Part shown: positions 1-6,119 of the stretch, in pieces
Layout of the letters: each line of letters begins with the position of its first letter
Numbering within the stretch: the stretch's first letter is position 1
Assembly: GCA_027859055.1 (NCBI GenBank)
Contig: JAQIBO010000166.1
Location: forward strand, 1 to 10,198
From: Spirochaeta sp.
Lineage (GTDB): Bacteria > Spirochaetota > Spirochaetia > DSM-27196 > Alkalispirochaetaceae
Direction: 5' to 3'
Length of the DNA stretch: 10,198 nucleotides
The notes under the pieces: generated by a model
Told to the model about the DNA's origin: nothing
Seen by the model: the letters and a program-made list of their open reading frames with translations, nothing else
The model's database searches: none
Program-made: the position numbers and the translations under genes

Positions 1-489
1 CTGCAATTCCATTCTATTGCACAACAGAATATTAAATCTTTAGTCGATTATGTCGATCCGTTTATCGGTGTACTCGACCCTATGAGTGCTTGTGTAATCG
101 GGCCGCAACTGCCTTTCGGCTCAATCAACCCATCGCCTCAAACACAAAATGGCAACGACGATGGCTATTCAGTTGAAGAACCTATTCGCGGATTTTGCCA
201 GTTAAGTGTGAGTGGTACAGGATGGGGGAAATATGGTCAAATATTCTTTTCGCCACAAATTGGGCTTGCAATTGGTGAAACCGATCACGATTCGCCAAAA
301 GAAAACGAGCGTGCAAAAGCGTACGAATATTCAGTTAATCTTAGCAGGTACAACATTCAAACCGATTTAACTCCTTCTGTTCATTCATCAATTTATCGTT
401 TTACATTTCCCAAAAGCGATCAGTCTCATCTAGTTTTTGATTTATCGCACCATTTAGCTGGAGACATTAAACCCCGATTAGGTGGAAAA
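1..489 (+). CDS. GH92 family alpha-mannosidase-like protein, N-terminal fragment
   Basis: The frame is open from base 1, so the true start lies upstream. The visible product resembles the N-terminal beta-sandwich domain of glycoside hydrolase family 92, which are exo-acting, calcium-dependent alpha-mannosidases, usually secreted or periplasmic. Seen in the sequence: DYVDPFIG near residues 16-23, LPFGSINPSPQT shortly after, then IRGFCQLSVSGTG, the counterpart of the family's GFSxxxLSGTG, and a run of beta-strand-like segments ending in VFDLSHHLAGDI. Family members are usually over 700 residues, so only about a fifth is present and the catalytic C-terminal domain is missing. The few residues before DYVDPFIG could be the end of a signal peptide. 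Base composition is AT-rich, in sharp contrast with everything downstream. The reading frame runs on to a stop at 519, but residues after about 163 are read from unrelated DNA and are not GH92. Family assignment is fairly sure; substrate is not known. Confidence 0.82.
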
Positions 490-497
490 TCAGATGG
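482..497. other. Junction between two unrelated sequences
   Basis: Upstream sequence is AT-rich and codes for GH92 in frame 1. Downstream sequence is GC-rich and codes for a Gfo/Idh/MocA oxidoreductase in frame 2. Both proteins are interrupted at the same place. In Gfo/Idh proteins the motif EKP(M/L) is expected here; the sequence reads V-E-N-Q-M, so the K and P codons are replaced while the following MATT is intact. The usual codons would share the pentamer gatgg (493-497) with the GH92 side, so a join at this short homology is plausible. I see no inverted repeats, target duplication, integrase or transposase. An assembly or cloning chimera is more likely than a natural insertion boundary. 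Confidence 0.75.
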
Positions 498-1207
498 CCA
501 CAACCGCCGCCGACTGTGACGCGATGATTGAGGTCTCTGCGGAGACAGGGGTGCCGCTGTGGGTTGCGTATTACCGGCGGGGACTGGAAAAGTTTGTCGC
601 GATCAAGACCGCCATGGAATCCGGCGTGATCGGCGAGCCGCACAGCATTGTGCTGGAATTGAGCCAGGACCGGGCGCGATACGCCGCTCCGGACGGAAAC
701 GAACCGTGGCGAGTGAATCCGGAAACCGCCGGGGCCGGTATTATCTTCGACATGGGCAGCCATATGCTGGACCTGGTTGACTGGTTGTTTGGACCGATCT
801 CCGTTGAGTCGTCGGTGGCGGTGAATCGCGCCGGTGACTACCAGGCGGAAGACGTGGTCAGCGCCTCGTTTATCGCTGGGACCGCTACTACCGGCCGGTT
901 CGTGACCGGCGCCGCGTTGTGGGATTTTTCCGGACGACGGGAAACCGATCGAACCATAATCCGGGGGAGTGAGGGGGCTATCGAATACTCCACGTTCGAT
1001 GATGCTCCGGCGCTGCTCGCCAAGGACGGGACGACAACAGAGATGGCGGCACATCCGTATCCACCGCACGTGCACCAGCCGCTTGTGGAGCTGATCAACG
1101 CAGAACTGCGCGGCGGCGCCAAGTCACCGAGCACCGCTACCAGCGGCGCCCGAACCAACCGCGTGCTTGAAGCGCTGGTAGGCGGGTATTACGCCGCGCA
1201 AAGATAG
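482..1207 (+). CDS. Gfo/Idh/MocA-family oxidoreductase, 5'-truncated
   Basis: This is the C-terminal part of an NAD(P)-dependent sugar or inositol dehydrogenase-like protein. Family members are about 330-350 residues; here about 240 remain and the N-terminal Rossmann fold with its GxGxxG motif is absent because the gene is cut at the junction. Visible landmarks: MATTAADCDAMI directly after the position of the EKP motif, VAYYRR near residues 28-33, and AGAGIIFDMGSHMLDL near residues 83-98, which matches the conserved G-G-x(4)-D-x-G-x-H-x(2)-D motif of the substrate-binding domain. The in-frame GTG at 482 is a by-product of the junction, not a likely real start. The gene converges with the cofactor operon ending at 1292 and shares its high GC content, so it probably belongs to the same genome. 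Substrate cannot be told from the fragment. Confidence 0.8.
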   Translation: MENQMATTAADCDAMIEVSAETGVPLWVAYYRRGLEKFVAIKTAMESGVIGEPHSIVLELSQDRARYAAPDGNEPWRVNPETAGAGIIFDMGSHMLDLVDWLFGPISVESSVAVNRAGDYQAEDVVSASFIAGTATTGRFVTGAALWDFSGRRETDRTIIRGSEGAIEYSTFDDAPALLAKDGTTTEMAAHPYPPHVHQPLVELINAELRGGAKSPSTATSGARTNRVLEALVGGYYAAQR

Positions 1208-1228
1208 AAAGCGCAGGACTGGAGTGAG

Positions 1229-1283
1229 CCGGGCTTTCAGCCGGTCGGCGCCGGAGGCCGCACCAGCAACCGGTTTTCACCGG
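1229..1283. terminator. Possible weak hairpins between convergent genes
   Basis: The 84 bases between the oxidoreductase stop and the end of the small minus-strand gene hold two short GC hairpins. One pairs GGCT (1232-1235) with AGCC (1239-1242) around a 3-base loop; the other pairs CCGG (1270-1273) with CCGG (1280-1283). Neither has a clear run of T on either strand, so termination is only suggested by the convergent layout. Confidence 0.25.
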
Positions 1284-1291
1284 CGGTCTGT

Positions 1292-1498
1292 TCAGGTGGC
1301 TTCTTCAGGCGGTGCCGCGCCAATCTCCAGTTCAATGCGCCCGTCCTCGTTTTCCGTTCCCAGAGTGCGGACCAGGGCGGTAACCGTCTCCTGAAACACA
1401 TCCAGCACAAATCCGTTAAGCTCGACGTCCCGACCGTCTACACGAAGCGAAATATCTCGCGCCGGTCCCCGGCGCTCCACGTTACGTTTACCCGACAT
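1292..1498 (-). CDS. Small protein of unknown function, last gene of the cofactor operon
   Basis: The product is 68 residues with no signal peptide or membrane segment. I do not recognise a named family. The core runs from about residue 16 to 59: a beta-strand-like ISLRVDGRDVELNGF, a helix-like VLDVFQETVTALVRTL, then a strand RIELEIG, with charged or proline-rich ends. This looks like a compact beta-alpha-beta unit. The start is fixed by a strong Shine-Dalgarno AAGGAGG (1504-1510 on the plus strand) five bases before the ATG at 1498; an in-frame ATG at 1519 lacks this support. The gene overlaps the 3' end of mobB by 11 bases, so it is translated from the same mRNA as moeA-moaA-moaC-mobB. That position suggests a role linked to cofactor synthesis or delivery, but this is inference from context only. 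Confidence 0.7.
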   Translation of the reverse strand: MSGKRNVERRGPARDISLRVDGRDVELNGFVLDVFQETVTALVRTLGTENEDGRIELEIGAAPPEEAT

Positions 1499-2000
1499 CG
1501 TTGCCTCCTTGCGGCACAAGCCGTGTGATCGCCGCCGCCGTATCCTTCGGTGACTCTACGACCAGATCATCTGTCTGTACAGGGTACTTCCGTCCGTCCC
1601 GCCCGACAAGATGAACGGCCTGAGCGCCCCGGGCAAGACGTCCCTCGATGATGATCAGATCGCACGCTTGTAGTTCCTGCGCTACCGTCGGTGGCAGAAA
1701 GTCGTACCAGCGGTCGTGAAATACGTTGCGGCCGGGGAGGGGCGGCGGGTACTGTTCGGTCCCGACGAGCACGCCCTGTTCCGACCAGAACACGCTGACC
1801 GCAGCGCCTGCCTGAGAAAACCGGACGCTGTCCGGTGTGATGTCGGGCCGGTGGGAGTGGGCGCCGGCGCGCCCGGTCTTAATCACCGCGACGCGCATAC
1901 CCAGGGTGACCGCAGCGCCGAGAAGCGAGCAGATAAAGGTGGTTTTCCCGGATTTGGCGTAGCCCACAACGGAGACCAGTGGTGGAAGGCTGTCGGTCAC
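1488..2000 (-). CDS. mobB: MobB-like GTP-binding protein (molybdopterin-guanine dinucleotide pathway)
   Basis: The product is 170 residues, normal for MobB, a P-loop nucleotide-binding accessory factor that works with MobA in attaching GMP to molybdopterin. The Walker A motif GYAKSGKTT is at residues 13-21, the following strand and switch region carries KTGRAGAHSH and DSVRFSQAGA (about 41-66), and a Walker B-like DLIIIEG is at 114-120. The start is GTG at 2000, sharing a GTGA overlap with the moaC stop; there is no good Shine-Dalgarno, so translation is probably coupled. MobA is not in the window. AOR-family enzymes carry a bis-pterin cofactor without a nucleotide, so the role of MobB in this locus is open: it may serve another enzyme elsewhere, or help metal or pterin transfer without GMP. 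Confidence 0.88.
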   Translation of the reverse strand: MTDSLPPLVSVVGYAKSGKTTFICSLLGAAVTLGMRVAVIKTGRAGAHSHRPDITPDSVRFSQAGAAVSVFWSEQGVLVGTEQYPPPLPGRNVFHDRWYDFLPPTVAQELQACDLIIIEGRLARGAQAVHLVGRDGRKYPVQTDDLVVESPKDTAAAITRLVPQGGNDVG

Positions 2001-2467
2001 AGGGCGGGGCTCGGCTGCTTCGTCTTTTCCACCAGATGAATCGCGCCGATTTCCATCGTTCGGTCAACCGCTTTGCACATATCGTAAATGGTGAGCGCGG
2101 CAATGCTCACGGCGGTCAGCGCTTCCATTTCGATGCCGGTTTTGCCGGTGCAGCGGGCGGTGGCGGTGATCGCCACGCCACTCTCTTCAAGTTCAAGCGT
2201 CACATCAACGTGCTCAATCTCAATCAGGTGGGTCAGCGGAATCAGCTCAGCGGTCCGTTTTGCACCAACGACGCCGGCGATTTTGGCAACGGTGAGGACG
2301 TCGCCCTTGGACAGGGCGTTTTCACGGATCAGCTCCACCGTGTGCGGCGCCAGAGAGATCCGTCCCGCCGCGGTGGCGGTCCGCATCACCGCCGGCTTGG
2401 CCGAAACGTCCACCATGCGGGCGCTCCCAGCCTCGTCAACGTGGGTGAGTCGCGTTCCTTTCGCCAT
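1997..2467 (-). CDS. moaC: Cyclic pyranopterin monophosphate synthase MoaC
   Basis: The product is 156 residues, typical length. MoaC converts the 3',8-cyclo-GTP product of MoaA into cPMP. Conserved blocks are clear: MVDVSAKPAVMRTATAAG (18-35), KGDVLTVAKIAGVVGAKRT (54-72), TGKTGIEMEALTAVSIAALT (107-126) and IYDMCKAVDR (127-136), with a late Lys at 148 and 150. D129 and K132 match the catalytic Asp and Lys of the family. The CHP motif around the active-site histidine is changed: here it reads LTHLIEIEHVD, so His80 is kept but Cys becomes Thr79 and Pro becomes Leu81. The start codon follows the moaA stop directly (TAAATG) with GGAGGG (2471-2476) upstream inside the moaA end. The stop overlaps the mobB start. 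Identification is secure. Confidence 0.95.
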   Translation of the reverse strand: MAKGTRLTHVDEAGSARMVDVSAKPAVMRTATAAGRISLAPHTVELIRENALSKGDVLTVAKIAGVVGAKRTAELIPLTHLIEIEHVDVTLELEESGVAITATARCTGKTGIEMEALTAVSIAALTIYDMCKAVDRTMEIGAIHLVEKTKQPSPAL

Positions 2468-3271
2468 TTACCCTCCGATCTCCACCATCGAGCGGTTGTC
2501 GCACACGGCGCCGCGCTCCGGTTTGAGCATGATCGCCTGACGGATGGAGCCTTTGATATCTGTCCAGTCGATCGGAATTTCCGTGTTTGAATGCAGGCAC
2601 GGTTTCAGGTTACCGTTTGAGAGCATTCGGATGCGATTGCACTCTTCACACGGCAGGGGCCGTTCCACCCCGATCGCGTCCCGCTTTTCCTCGGAGAGGC
2701 TGTATTCGGCGATGCGTTGCAGCCGAAACCCGTACTCTTCGCAAAAGGCGCGCAATTCCTGTTCATCCCGGGCGTCTTCGGGATCACCGGTGACCACTTT
2801 GTTGATTTTGATCTCCGTAAACCCGGCGGCCACCGCGGCGAAGACGCCGTTGAGCGCATCTTCGAGGGAGCCGCCCCGGGTGATCGTGCGGTAGCGACGC
2901 GGGTCAAGCGAGTCGATTGATATGTTGAGATGGGTCATTCCCGCGGCGCGGAGTGACTCCGCCACCGGGGCGAGGAGCGTCCCGTTGGTGGTCATCCCCA
3001 GCTTTTCGATACCCGGAAGCGCACCAATTCCCTGCACCAGCTCCAGAATCCCGCGCCGAACGAGGGGCTCTCCGCCGGTGAGGCGGATCTTGGTGACCCC
3101 CACCTCCCGGGCTGCGGTTGCCACCGCGATAAAGCGCTCAATGCGCACAATCTCCTCGTGGCGCCGGCGCCTGACGCCGTGGGCGGGCATACAGTAGGTA
3201 CACCGGAGGTTGCATTTATCGGTAACCGACATCCGGAGATAGTTAATCCGTCGGCCGAATGTATCGTGCAT
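2468..3271 (-). CDS. moaA: GTP 3',8-cyclase MoaA, short form
   Basis: This radical SAM enzyme starts pterin cofactor synthesis from GTP. The SAM-binding cluster motif CNLRCTYC is at residues 20-27 (C20, C24, C27), the GGEP motif at 66-69, and the second, substrate-binding cluster at C208, C211 and C225 with the expected C-x2-C-x13-C spacing. The protein ends in the Gly-Gly tail (266-267) that MoaA needs for activity. At 267 residues it is some 60 shorter than the usual 320-340. The missing part lies between the TIM-barrel core and the second cluster: EYSLSEEKRDAIGVERPLP (189-207) replaces a much longer linker. All recognisable catalytic motifs remain, so I expect it to be functional. The start has GGGAGGAG (3278-3285 on the plus strand) six bases upstream and lies 29 bases inside the 3' end of moeA. 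Confidence 0.93.
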   Translation of the reverse strand: MHDTFGRRINYLRMSVTDKCNLRCTYCMPAHGVRRRRHEEIVRIERFIAVATAAREVGVTKIRLTGGEPLVRRGILELVQGIGALPGIEKLGMTTNGTLLAPVAESLRAAGMTHLNISIDSLDPRRYRTITRGGSLEDALNGVFAAVAAGFTEIKINKVVTGDPEDARDEQELRAFCEEYGFRLQRIAEYSLSEEKRDAIGVERPLPCEECNRIRMLSNGNLKPCLHSNTEIPIDWTDIKGSIRQAIMLKPERGAVCDNRSMVEIGG

Positions 3272-4460
3272 ATACCTCTCCTCCCGCAGGAACGGACGTC
3301 ACGCCGCGGTCGATACGGAAGATCAGCTCCGCCGCGGCGAGGGCGCTCAGATGACCGGACCCCTGGTAGGTGACCCGTTCGATCTTTCCATCCTGAACGT
3401 ACCCGGGCAGGTACTCGTGCCGGTCGGTCTTCCCCCGGGAAAACGGTTTCGCAAGTGGCAGGGAGGTCTCCCGCGGCGTATAGGTAAGCCCTTGCATTTC
3501 CGCGAGGGCCGGCGCAATGAACATTTCAAACTGAACCAGGGTCGAAACGGGGTTACCGGGAAGCCCGAATATCAGCGTTCCACCGGATGTTGCAAACAGC
3601 GTCGGCCGCCCCGGCTTCATCGCAAGCCCGTGAAAGTGGATCTCCGCCTGGAGCGTCTCCAGGGCGGTGGGGAGAAAGTCCATGTCTCCCATCGATACAC
3701 CCCCGGAGCACACGACCACGTCGTGGGTATCAATCGCCGCTTTCACGGCGTCGGTGATCTGTTGCTGGTCGTCGGGAAGGATTCCGTAGTTGACAACGTT
3801 CGCTCCGATCTCCTCAGCCAGAGCCGCTATCTGATAGCTGTTGCTGTCGTGGATCGCCCACGGCTCCAGGGTTTCACTGTCCGGCGCGACCAGTTCCGTA
3901 CCGGTGGAAAAGACCGCCACCGATGGCCGGCGGAAAACGGGGACGCGGGCGTACCCCTGACTTGCGAGAATTCCGACGTCCGCAGGGGTGACCCGGCGCG
4001 GCGTGAGTAACGGTTCATCGAGACGGATGTTTTCACCACGCTCGGCGATATTGGACGAGCTGTCGGTGTGAACGATGCGGACCTGCTCCGCCGGTGGAAC
4101 CGTTTCGGTGAACTCAAAGCGGATGATGAGCGCAATATCCGGAGGGACCACCGCGCCGGTCATGATGCGCACGGCGGTACCGGGTTTCAGCGCGGCCGGT
4201 TGCGCGGGGTCGCGGCGGTCGCCGGCGGCGATGGAACCAATTACGTCAAAGGGCTGATCCCCGGGATCCTCGGCCAGGGCATACCCGTCCACGGCCCCTT
4301 TGCGAAACCGGGGCTGCTCGGTCCGGGCGGGAAGGGTCTCCGCAAGAGCCCGACCACAGCACGCGGTCAGATCCACAGTTTCAGTGTCACATTGGCGCAC
4401 CGTCGACATCACGATTGCGCCGGCATCTTCTGGTTCCAGGAACGTGTCAGGCCGCTTCAT
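3243..4460 (-). CDS. moeA: Molybdopterin molybdenumtransferase MoeA
   Basis: The product is 405 residues, usual for MoeA, the cytoplasmic enzyme that hydrolyses adenylylated molybdopterin and inserts molybdate or tungstate. Motifs seen: AVDGYAL (56-62), RIMTGAVVP (98-106), GENIR (142-146), VFSTGTELV (183-191), the MogA-like core SGGVSMGDMD (252-261), MKPGRPT (281-287), FGLPGNPVS (298-306) and SGHLSAL (368-374) in the C-terminal beta-barrel domain. The segment after MTGA reads PPDIALIIRFE where most relatives have an Asp-containing GADAVV(M/P)xE, a mild deviation. It is the first gene of the minus-strand operon. Its ATG follows a TACAAT -10 by only 11 bases, with no room for a Shine-Dalgarno. 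Only one moeA is visible, so whether it handles Mo, W or both cannot be decided from sequence. Confidence 0.95.
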   Translation of the reverse strand: MKRPDTFLEPEDAGAIVMSTVRQCDTETVDLTACCGRALAETLPARTEQPRFRKGAVDGYALAEDPGDQPFDVIGSIAAGDRRDPAQPAALKPGTAVRIMTGAVVPPDIALIIRFEFTETVPPAEQVRIVHTDSSSNIAERGENIRLDEPLLTPRRVTPADVGILASQGYARVPVFRRPSVAVFSTGTELVAPDSETLEPWAIHDSNSYQIAALAEEIGANVVNYGILPDDQQQITDAVKAAIDTHDVVVCSGGVSMGDMDFLPTALETLQAEIHFHGLAMKPGRPTLFATSGGTLIFGLPGNPVSTLVQFEMFIAPALAEMQGLTYTPRETSLPLAKPFSRGKTDRHEYLPGYVQDGKIERVTYQGSGHLSALAAAELIFRIDRGVTSVPAGGEVYARYIRPTD

Positions 4461-4471
4461 ACGTTATGGAG

Positions 4472-4480
4472 ATTGTACCA
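4472..4480 (-). promoter_or_regulatory. Extended -10 promoter of the moeA operon
   Basis: On the minus strand the sequence reads GGTGGTACAAT, an extended -10 (TGG-TACAAT). The -10 hexamer ends 11 bases before the moeA ATG, which predicts a 5' untranslated region of only about 4-5 bases. A -35 is poor: TTTTTG at 4495-4500 has a 17-base spacer. The element is the mirror image of the one for the divergent gene at 4524-4532. Confidence 0.55.
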
Positions 4481-4523
4481 CCTGTTCCGAAAATCAAAAA
4501 CAGTTTTCTGAGCGTGGCGATGG

Positions 4524-4532
4524 TGGTACGAT
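4524..4532 (+). promoter_or_regulatory. Extended -10 promoter of the E1-like/moaD/moaE genes
   Basis: GGTGGTACGAT supplies TGG plus TACGAT (4527-4532). The expected transcription start is near 4539, giving a leader of under 20 bases that still holds the Shine-Dalgarno GGAGG (4545-4549), seven bases before the ATG at 4557. A -35 is weak (TTTTCT, 4504-4509). Together with the opposing element it forms an 8-base inverted repeat, gtaccacc/ggtggtac. Confidence 0.5.
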
Positions 4533-4556
4533 AAAGCCCGACCCGGAGGTGCTGAG

Positions 4557-5279
4557 ATGATGAACGGAACACCGCAACCACATCCCGACCGATATACCCG
4601 ACACCGCACGTTCTTTTCCGACGCCGGATGGCATCGCCTGACCTCCACGGTGATTGTGATCGCCGGTGTTGGCGGGCTTGGGAGCCACGTCCTTTCCAGC
4701 GTTGCCCGGCTGGGCCCGGTTAAGCTGCTGCTCTGGGATCCGGGAGTCATCGACGCACCGGACTTGAACCGGCAGGTGTTGTATACCCCCGCCGATATCG
4801 GGCGGCAGAAGGTGGAAGTCGCCGCCGAGGTGCTGGTGCGCATCAACCCGGAGGTGCAGGTCTCGACGCAGGCGCTGCCGATTACGGCTGAACGGTGTGA
4901 TACGGTATGCGCGTCCGCTCAACACGTGGTGTTCGATTGCCTCGATTCCTTCACCGCCCGGGCGGAACTTGACGCGATTCGGTCGCGAAGGGGCTGGACG
5001 GTGTTTCACGGCGGCGTTGAGGGGCTGTACGGGCAGGCGGTAACGTTTGGTCCGGACGGCGCGGGGTACGCAGGGGTGTTTGGCCCGGAGTACGCCACGA
5101 TGGCGGCGGCGGGGAAGCCGATCCTTCCGATGACGGTGGCGGTGATTGCGGCGATGCAGGTGGGAGAGTTTGTGCACTGGTGTAACGGTGACGGGAGCAC
5201 GCCGCTTTCGCGGACGATGTTTGTGTACGACGGTCGGGCGATGCGTTCCGACGGGATCGCTCTGACACCGCAATCATGA
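4557..5279 (+). CDS. E1-like adenylyltransferase (MoeB/HesA/ThiF family)
   Basis: The product is 240 residues with the ThiF/E1 fold. The ATP-binding GVGGLGS is at 37-43, the acidic residue ending strand two in LLLWDPGVID (57-66), NRQVLY at 71-76, a following K85, and VVFDCLDSF at 124-132 with the conserved Asp. These proteins adenylate the C-terminal Gly-Gly of a MoaD or ThiS-type carrier so it can accept sulfur. The next gene is moaD with an ATGA overlap, so its partner is very probably that MoaD. MoeB and many relatives bind zinc through two CxxC pairs; here the only cysteines are at 114, 118, 128 and 209 and no CxxC pair exists. The protein has no rhodanese domain. I therefore prefer 'HesA/ThiF-type MoaD activator' to a strict MoeB label. 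Start chosen on a good Shine-Dalgarno. Confidence 0.88.
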   Translation: MMNGTPQPHPDRYTRHRTFFSDAGWHRLTSTVIVIAGVGGLGSHVLSSVARLGPVKLLLWDPGVIDAPDLNRQVLYTPADIGRQKVEVAAEVLVRINPEVQVSTQALPITAERCDTVCASAQHVVFDCLDSFTARAELDAIRSRRGWTVFHGGVEGLYGQAVTFGPDGAGYAGVFGPEYATMAAAGKPILPMTVAVIAAMQVGEFVHWCNGDGSTPLSRTMFVYDGRAMRSDGIALTPQS

Positions 5280-5569
5280 GTTCCCGTGTGACGGTACGTA
5301 CCGGTGGACCTCGCGAGGAAGAGTCGCGCGGTGCGGTTGTGGCGATACGCTCGTTCGGGAAGTTGTTGGATATCGTGCCGGCGGATGCGTGGCTGCAGAT
5401 CGCGTTTCCCGTGTCGGTCGAGGCTGTTCGTGAGGCGTTTGTGCCGGCGTTTCCGGAGATAGCCGCTGTCCCGGTGCGATTTGCCGTCGACGGGACGCTC
5501 GTTGGTGATGATTCTATTGTAACAGCGGCGACGGAGATCGCCCTGTTTCCACCGTTTTCCGGTGGATAA
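5276..5569 (+). CDS. moaD: Molybdopterin synthase small subunit MoaD
   Basis: The product is 97 residues ending in FPPFSGG, the Gly-Gly tail that becomes a thiocarboxylate and donates sulfur to cPMP. The ubiquitin-like core starts at about residue 22 (VAIRSFGKLLDI) and continues through VSVEAVREAF, VRFAVDGTLV and TEIALFPP. The ATG at 5276 overlaps the stop of the E1-like gene (ATGA) without a clear Shine-Dalgarno, which suggests translational coupling. This start gives about 20 extra N-terminal, charged residues (GGPREEESRG) compared with a typical MoaD of about 80. A GTG at 5339 would give a normal-length protein, but it lacks the overlap support. A second, different MoaD-like gene lies after AOR at 8783. 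Confidence 0.9.
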   Translation: MSSRVTVRTGGPREEESRGAVVAIRSFGKLLDIVPADAWLQIAFPVSVEAVREAFVPAFPEIAAVPVRFAVDGTLVGDDSIVTAATEIALFPPFSGG

Positions 5570-5587
5570 GCGCGAAATCGCAACGGA

Positions 5588-5593
5588 AAGGAG
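5588..5593 (+). promoter_or_regulatory. Ribosome binding site that sets the moaE start
   Basis: AAGGAG lies one base before an ATG at 5595 but seven bases before the in-frame ATG at 5601. The second spacing is normal, so 5601 is the better start. A GTG at 5562 overlapping the moaD stop is also in frame but would add 13 residues not expected for MoaE. Confidence 0.6.
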
Positions 5594-5600
5594 CATGGAA

Positions 5601-6074
5601 ATGGGTGAAGCGAACGTTTCATATCGGGTCACGCCGGAACACCCCCTGACGGAGGGGCCGATTTCATTCGGGCGCGCCGCTGAGGTCGCCGGTGAGTGGG
5701 CAGCGCAGGGTGATATCGGCGGTATCGTCACGTTTGAGGGGATCGTCCGTGCGGATACGACGGAGGCCGGGTCGGTAACGGCGATCGAATTCACGGCGCA
5801 CGAGGAGATCGCGACGGGCGAAATAGGTCGGGTTGTCGCGGAGGTCGTTGATGCCGCTCGTGGGGGTGAAGGGATTCGCGGCATTCACCTGGAGGTTGCG
5901 ATCGGGCGCGTGGCGGTTGGTGAAATTCCGCTGTTGATTCTGGTGGGGGCGGTGCACCGCCGGGAGGCGTTTGCCGTGTGTGAAACGCTTCTGGAACGCC
6001 TGAAGAGTGAGGTGCCGCTGTTTGGCAAGGAACTCACCGCCGAGGACGGGTACCGCTGGAAGGAAAATCACTGA
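5601..6074 (+). CDS. moaE: Molybdopterin synthase large subunit MoaE
   Basis: With the start at 5601 the product is 157 residues, typical of MoaE, the catalytic subunit that transfers sulfur from MoaD to cPMP to make molybdopterin. Visible motifs: GGIVTFEGIVR (40-50), AIGRVAVGE (100-108), AVHRREAF (117-124), ETLLERLKSEVP (128-139) and FGKE (141-144), then YRWKE. K135 matches the active-site Lys119 of the E. coli enzyme. The position matching Lys126 (WKRE/WKKE in most members) is Gly142 here, followed by K143, which may take over. The gene starts 31 bases after moaD and is probably in the same transcript. It converges with mogA. Confidence 0.92.
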   Translation: MGEANVSYRVTPEHPLTEGPISFGRAAEVAGEWAAQGDIGGIVTFEGIVRADTTEAGSVTAIEFTAHEEIATGEIGRVVAEVVDAARGGEGIRGIHLEVAIGRVAVGEIPLLILVGAVHRREAFAVCETLLERLKSEVPLFGKELTAEDGYRWKENH

Positions 6075-6079
6075 AAAAG

Positions 6080-6116
6080 CCGGGGTGCCGGCGGGGCTGC
6101 CCCGGAGGGAGCCGGC
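6080..6116. terminator. GC-rich hairpin between convergent moaE and mogA
   Basis: GCCGGC (6087-6092) can pair with GCCGGC (6111-6116), and inside it GGGG (6093-6096) with CCCC (6100-6103) around loop CTG. An alternative pairs CCGGGG (6080-6085) with CCCCGG (6100-6105). The structure sits in the 45 bases between two convergent stop codons, a typical place for a two-way terminator. There is no T-run after the stem on the plus strand; on the minus strand the run of A before it (6074-6078) reads as five T after the hairpin, which would suit termination of mogA transcription. Confidence 0.45.
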
Positions 6117-6119
6117 CGG

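Noticed and set aside
470..500. Natural insertion or transfer boundary at the composition switch
   Set aside because: No integrase, transposase, tRNA, terminal repeats or target duplication is seen, and both flanking genes are cut at the same point.
467..1075. Minus-strand open frame across the junction and the oxidoreductase
   Set aside because: It crosses the chimeric join and lies opposite a clear Gfo/Idh coding sequence; the product is rich in Arg, His and Gly with no family signature.
4476..4529. Inverted repeat gtaccacc/ggtggtac as a regulator operator
   Set aside because: Each arm coincides with an extended -10 element facing its own gene, and the same core occurs singly at 10073, so promoter symmetry explains it better.
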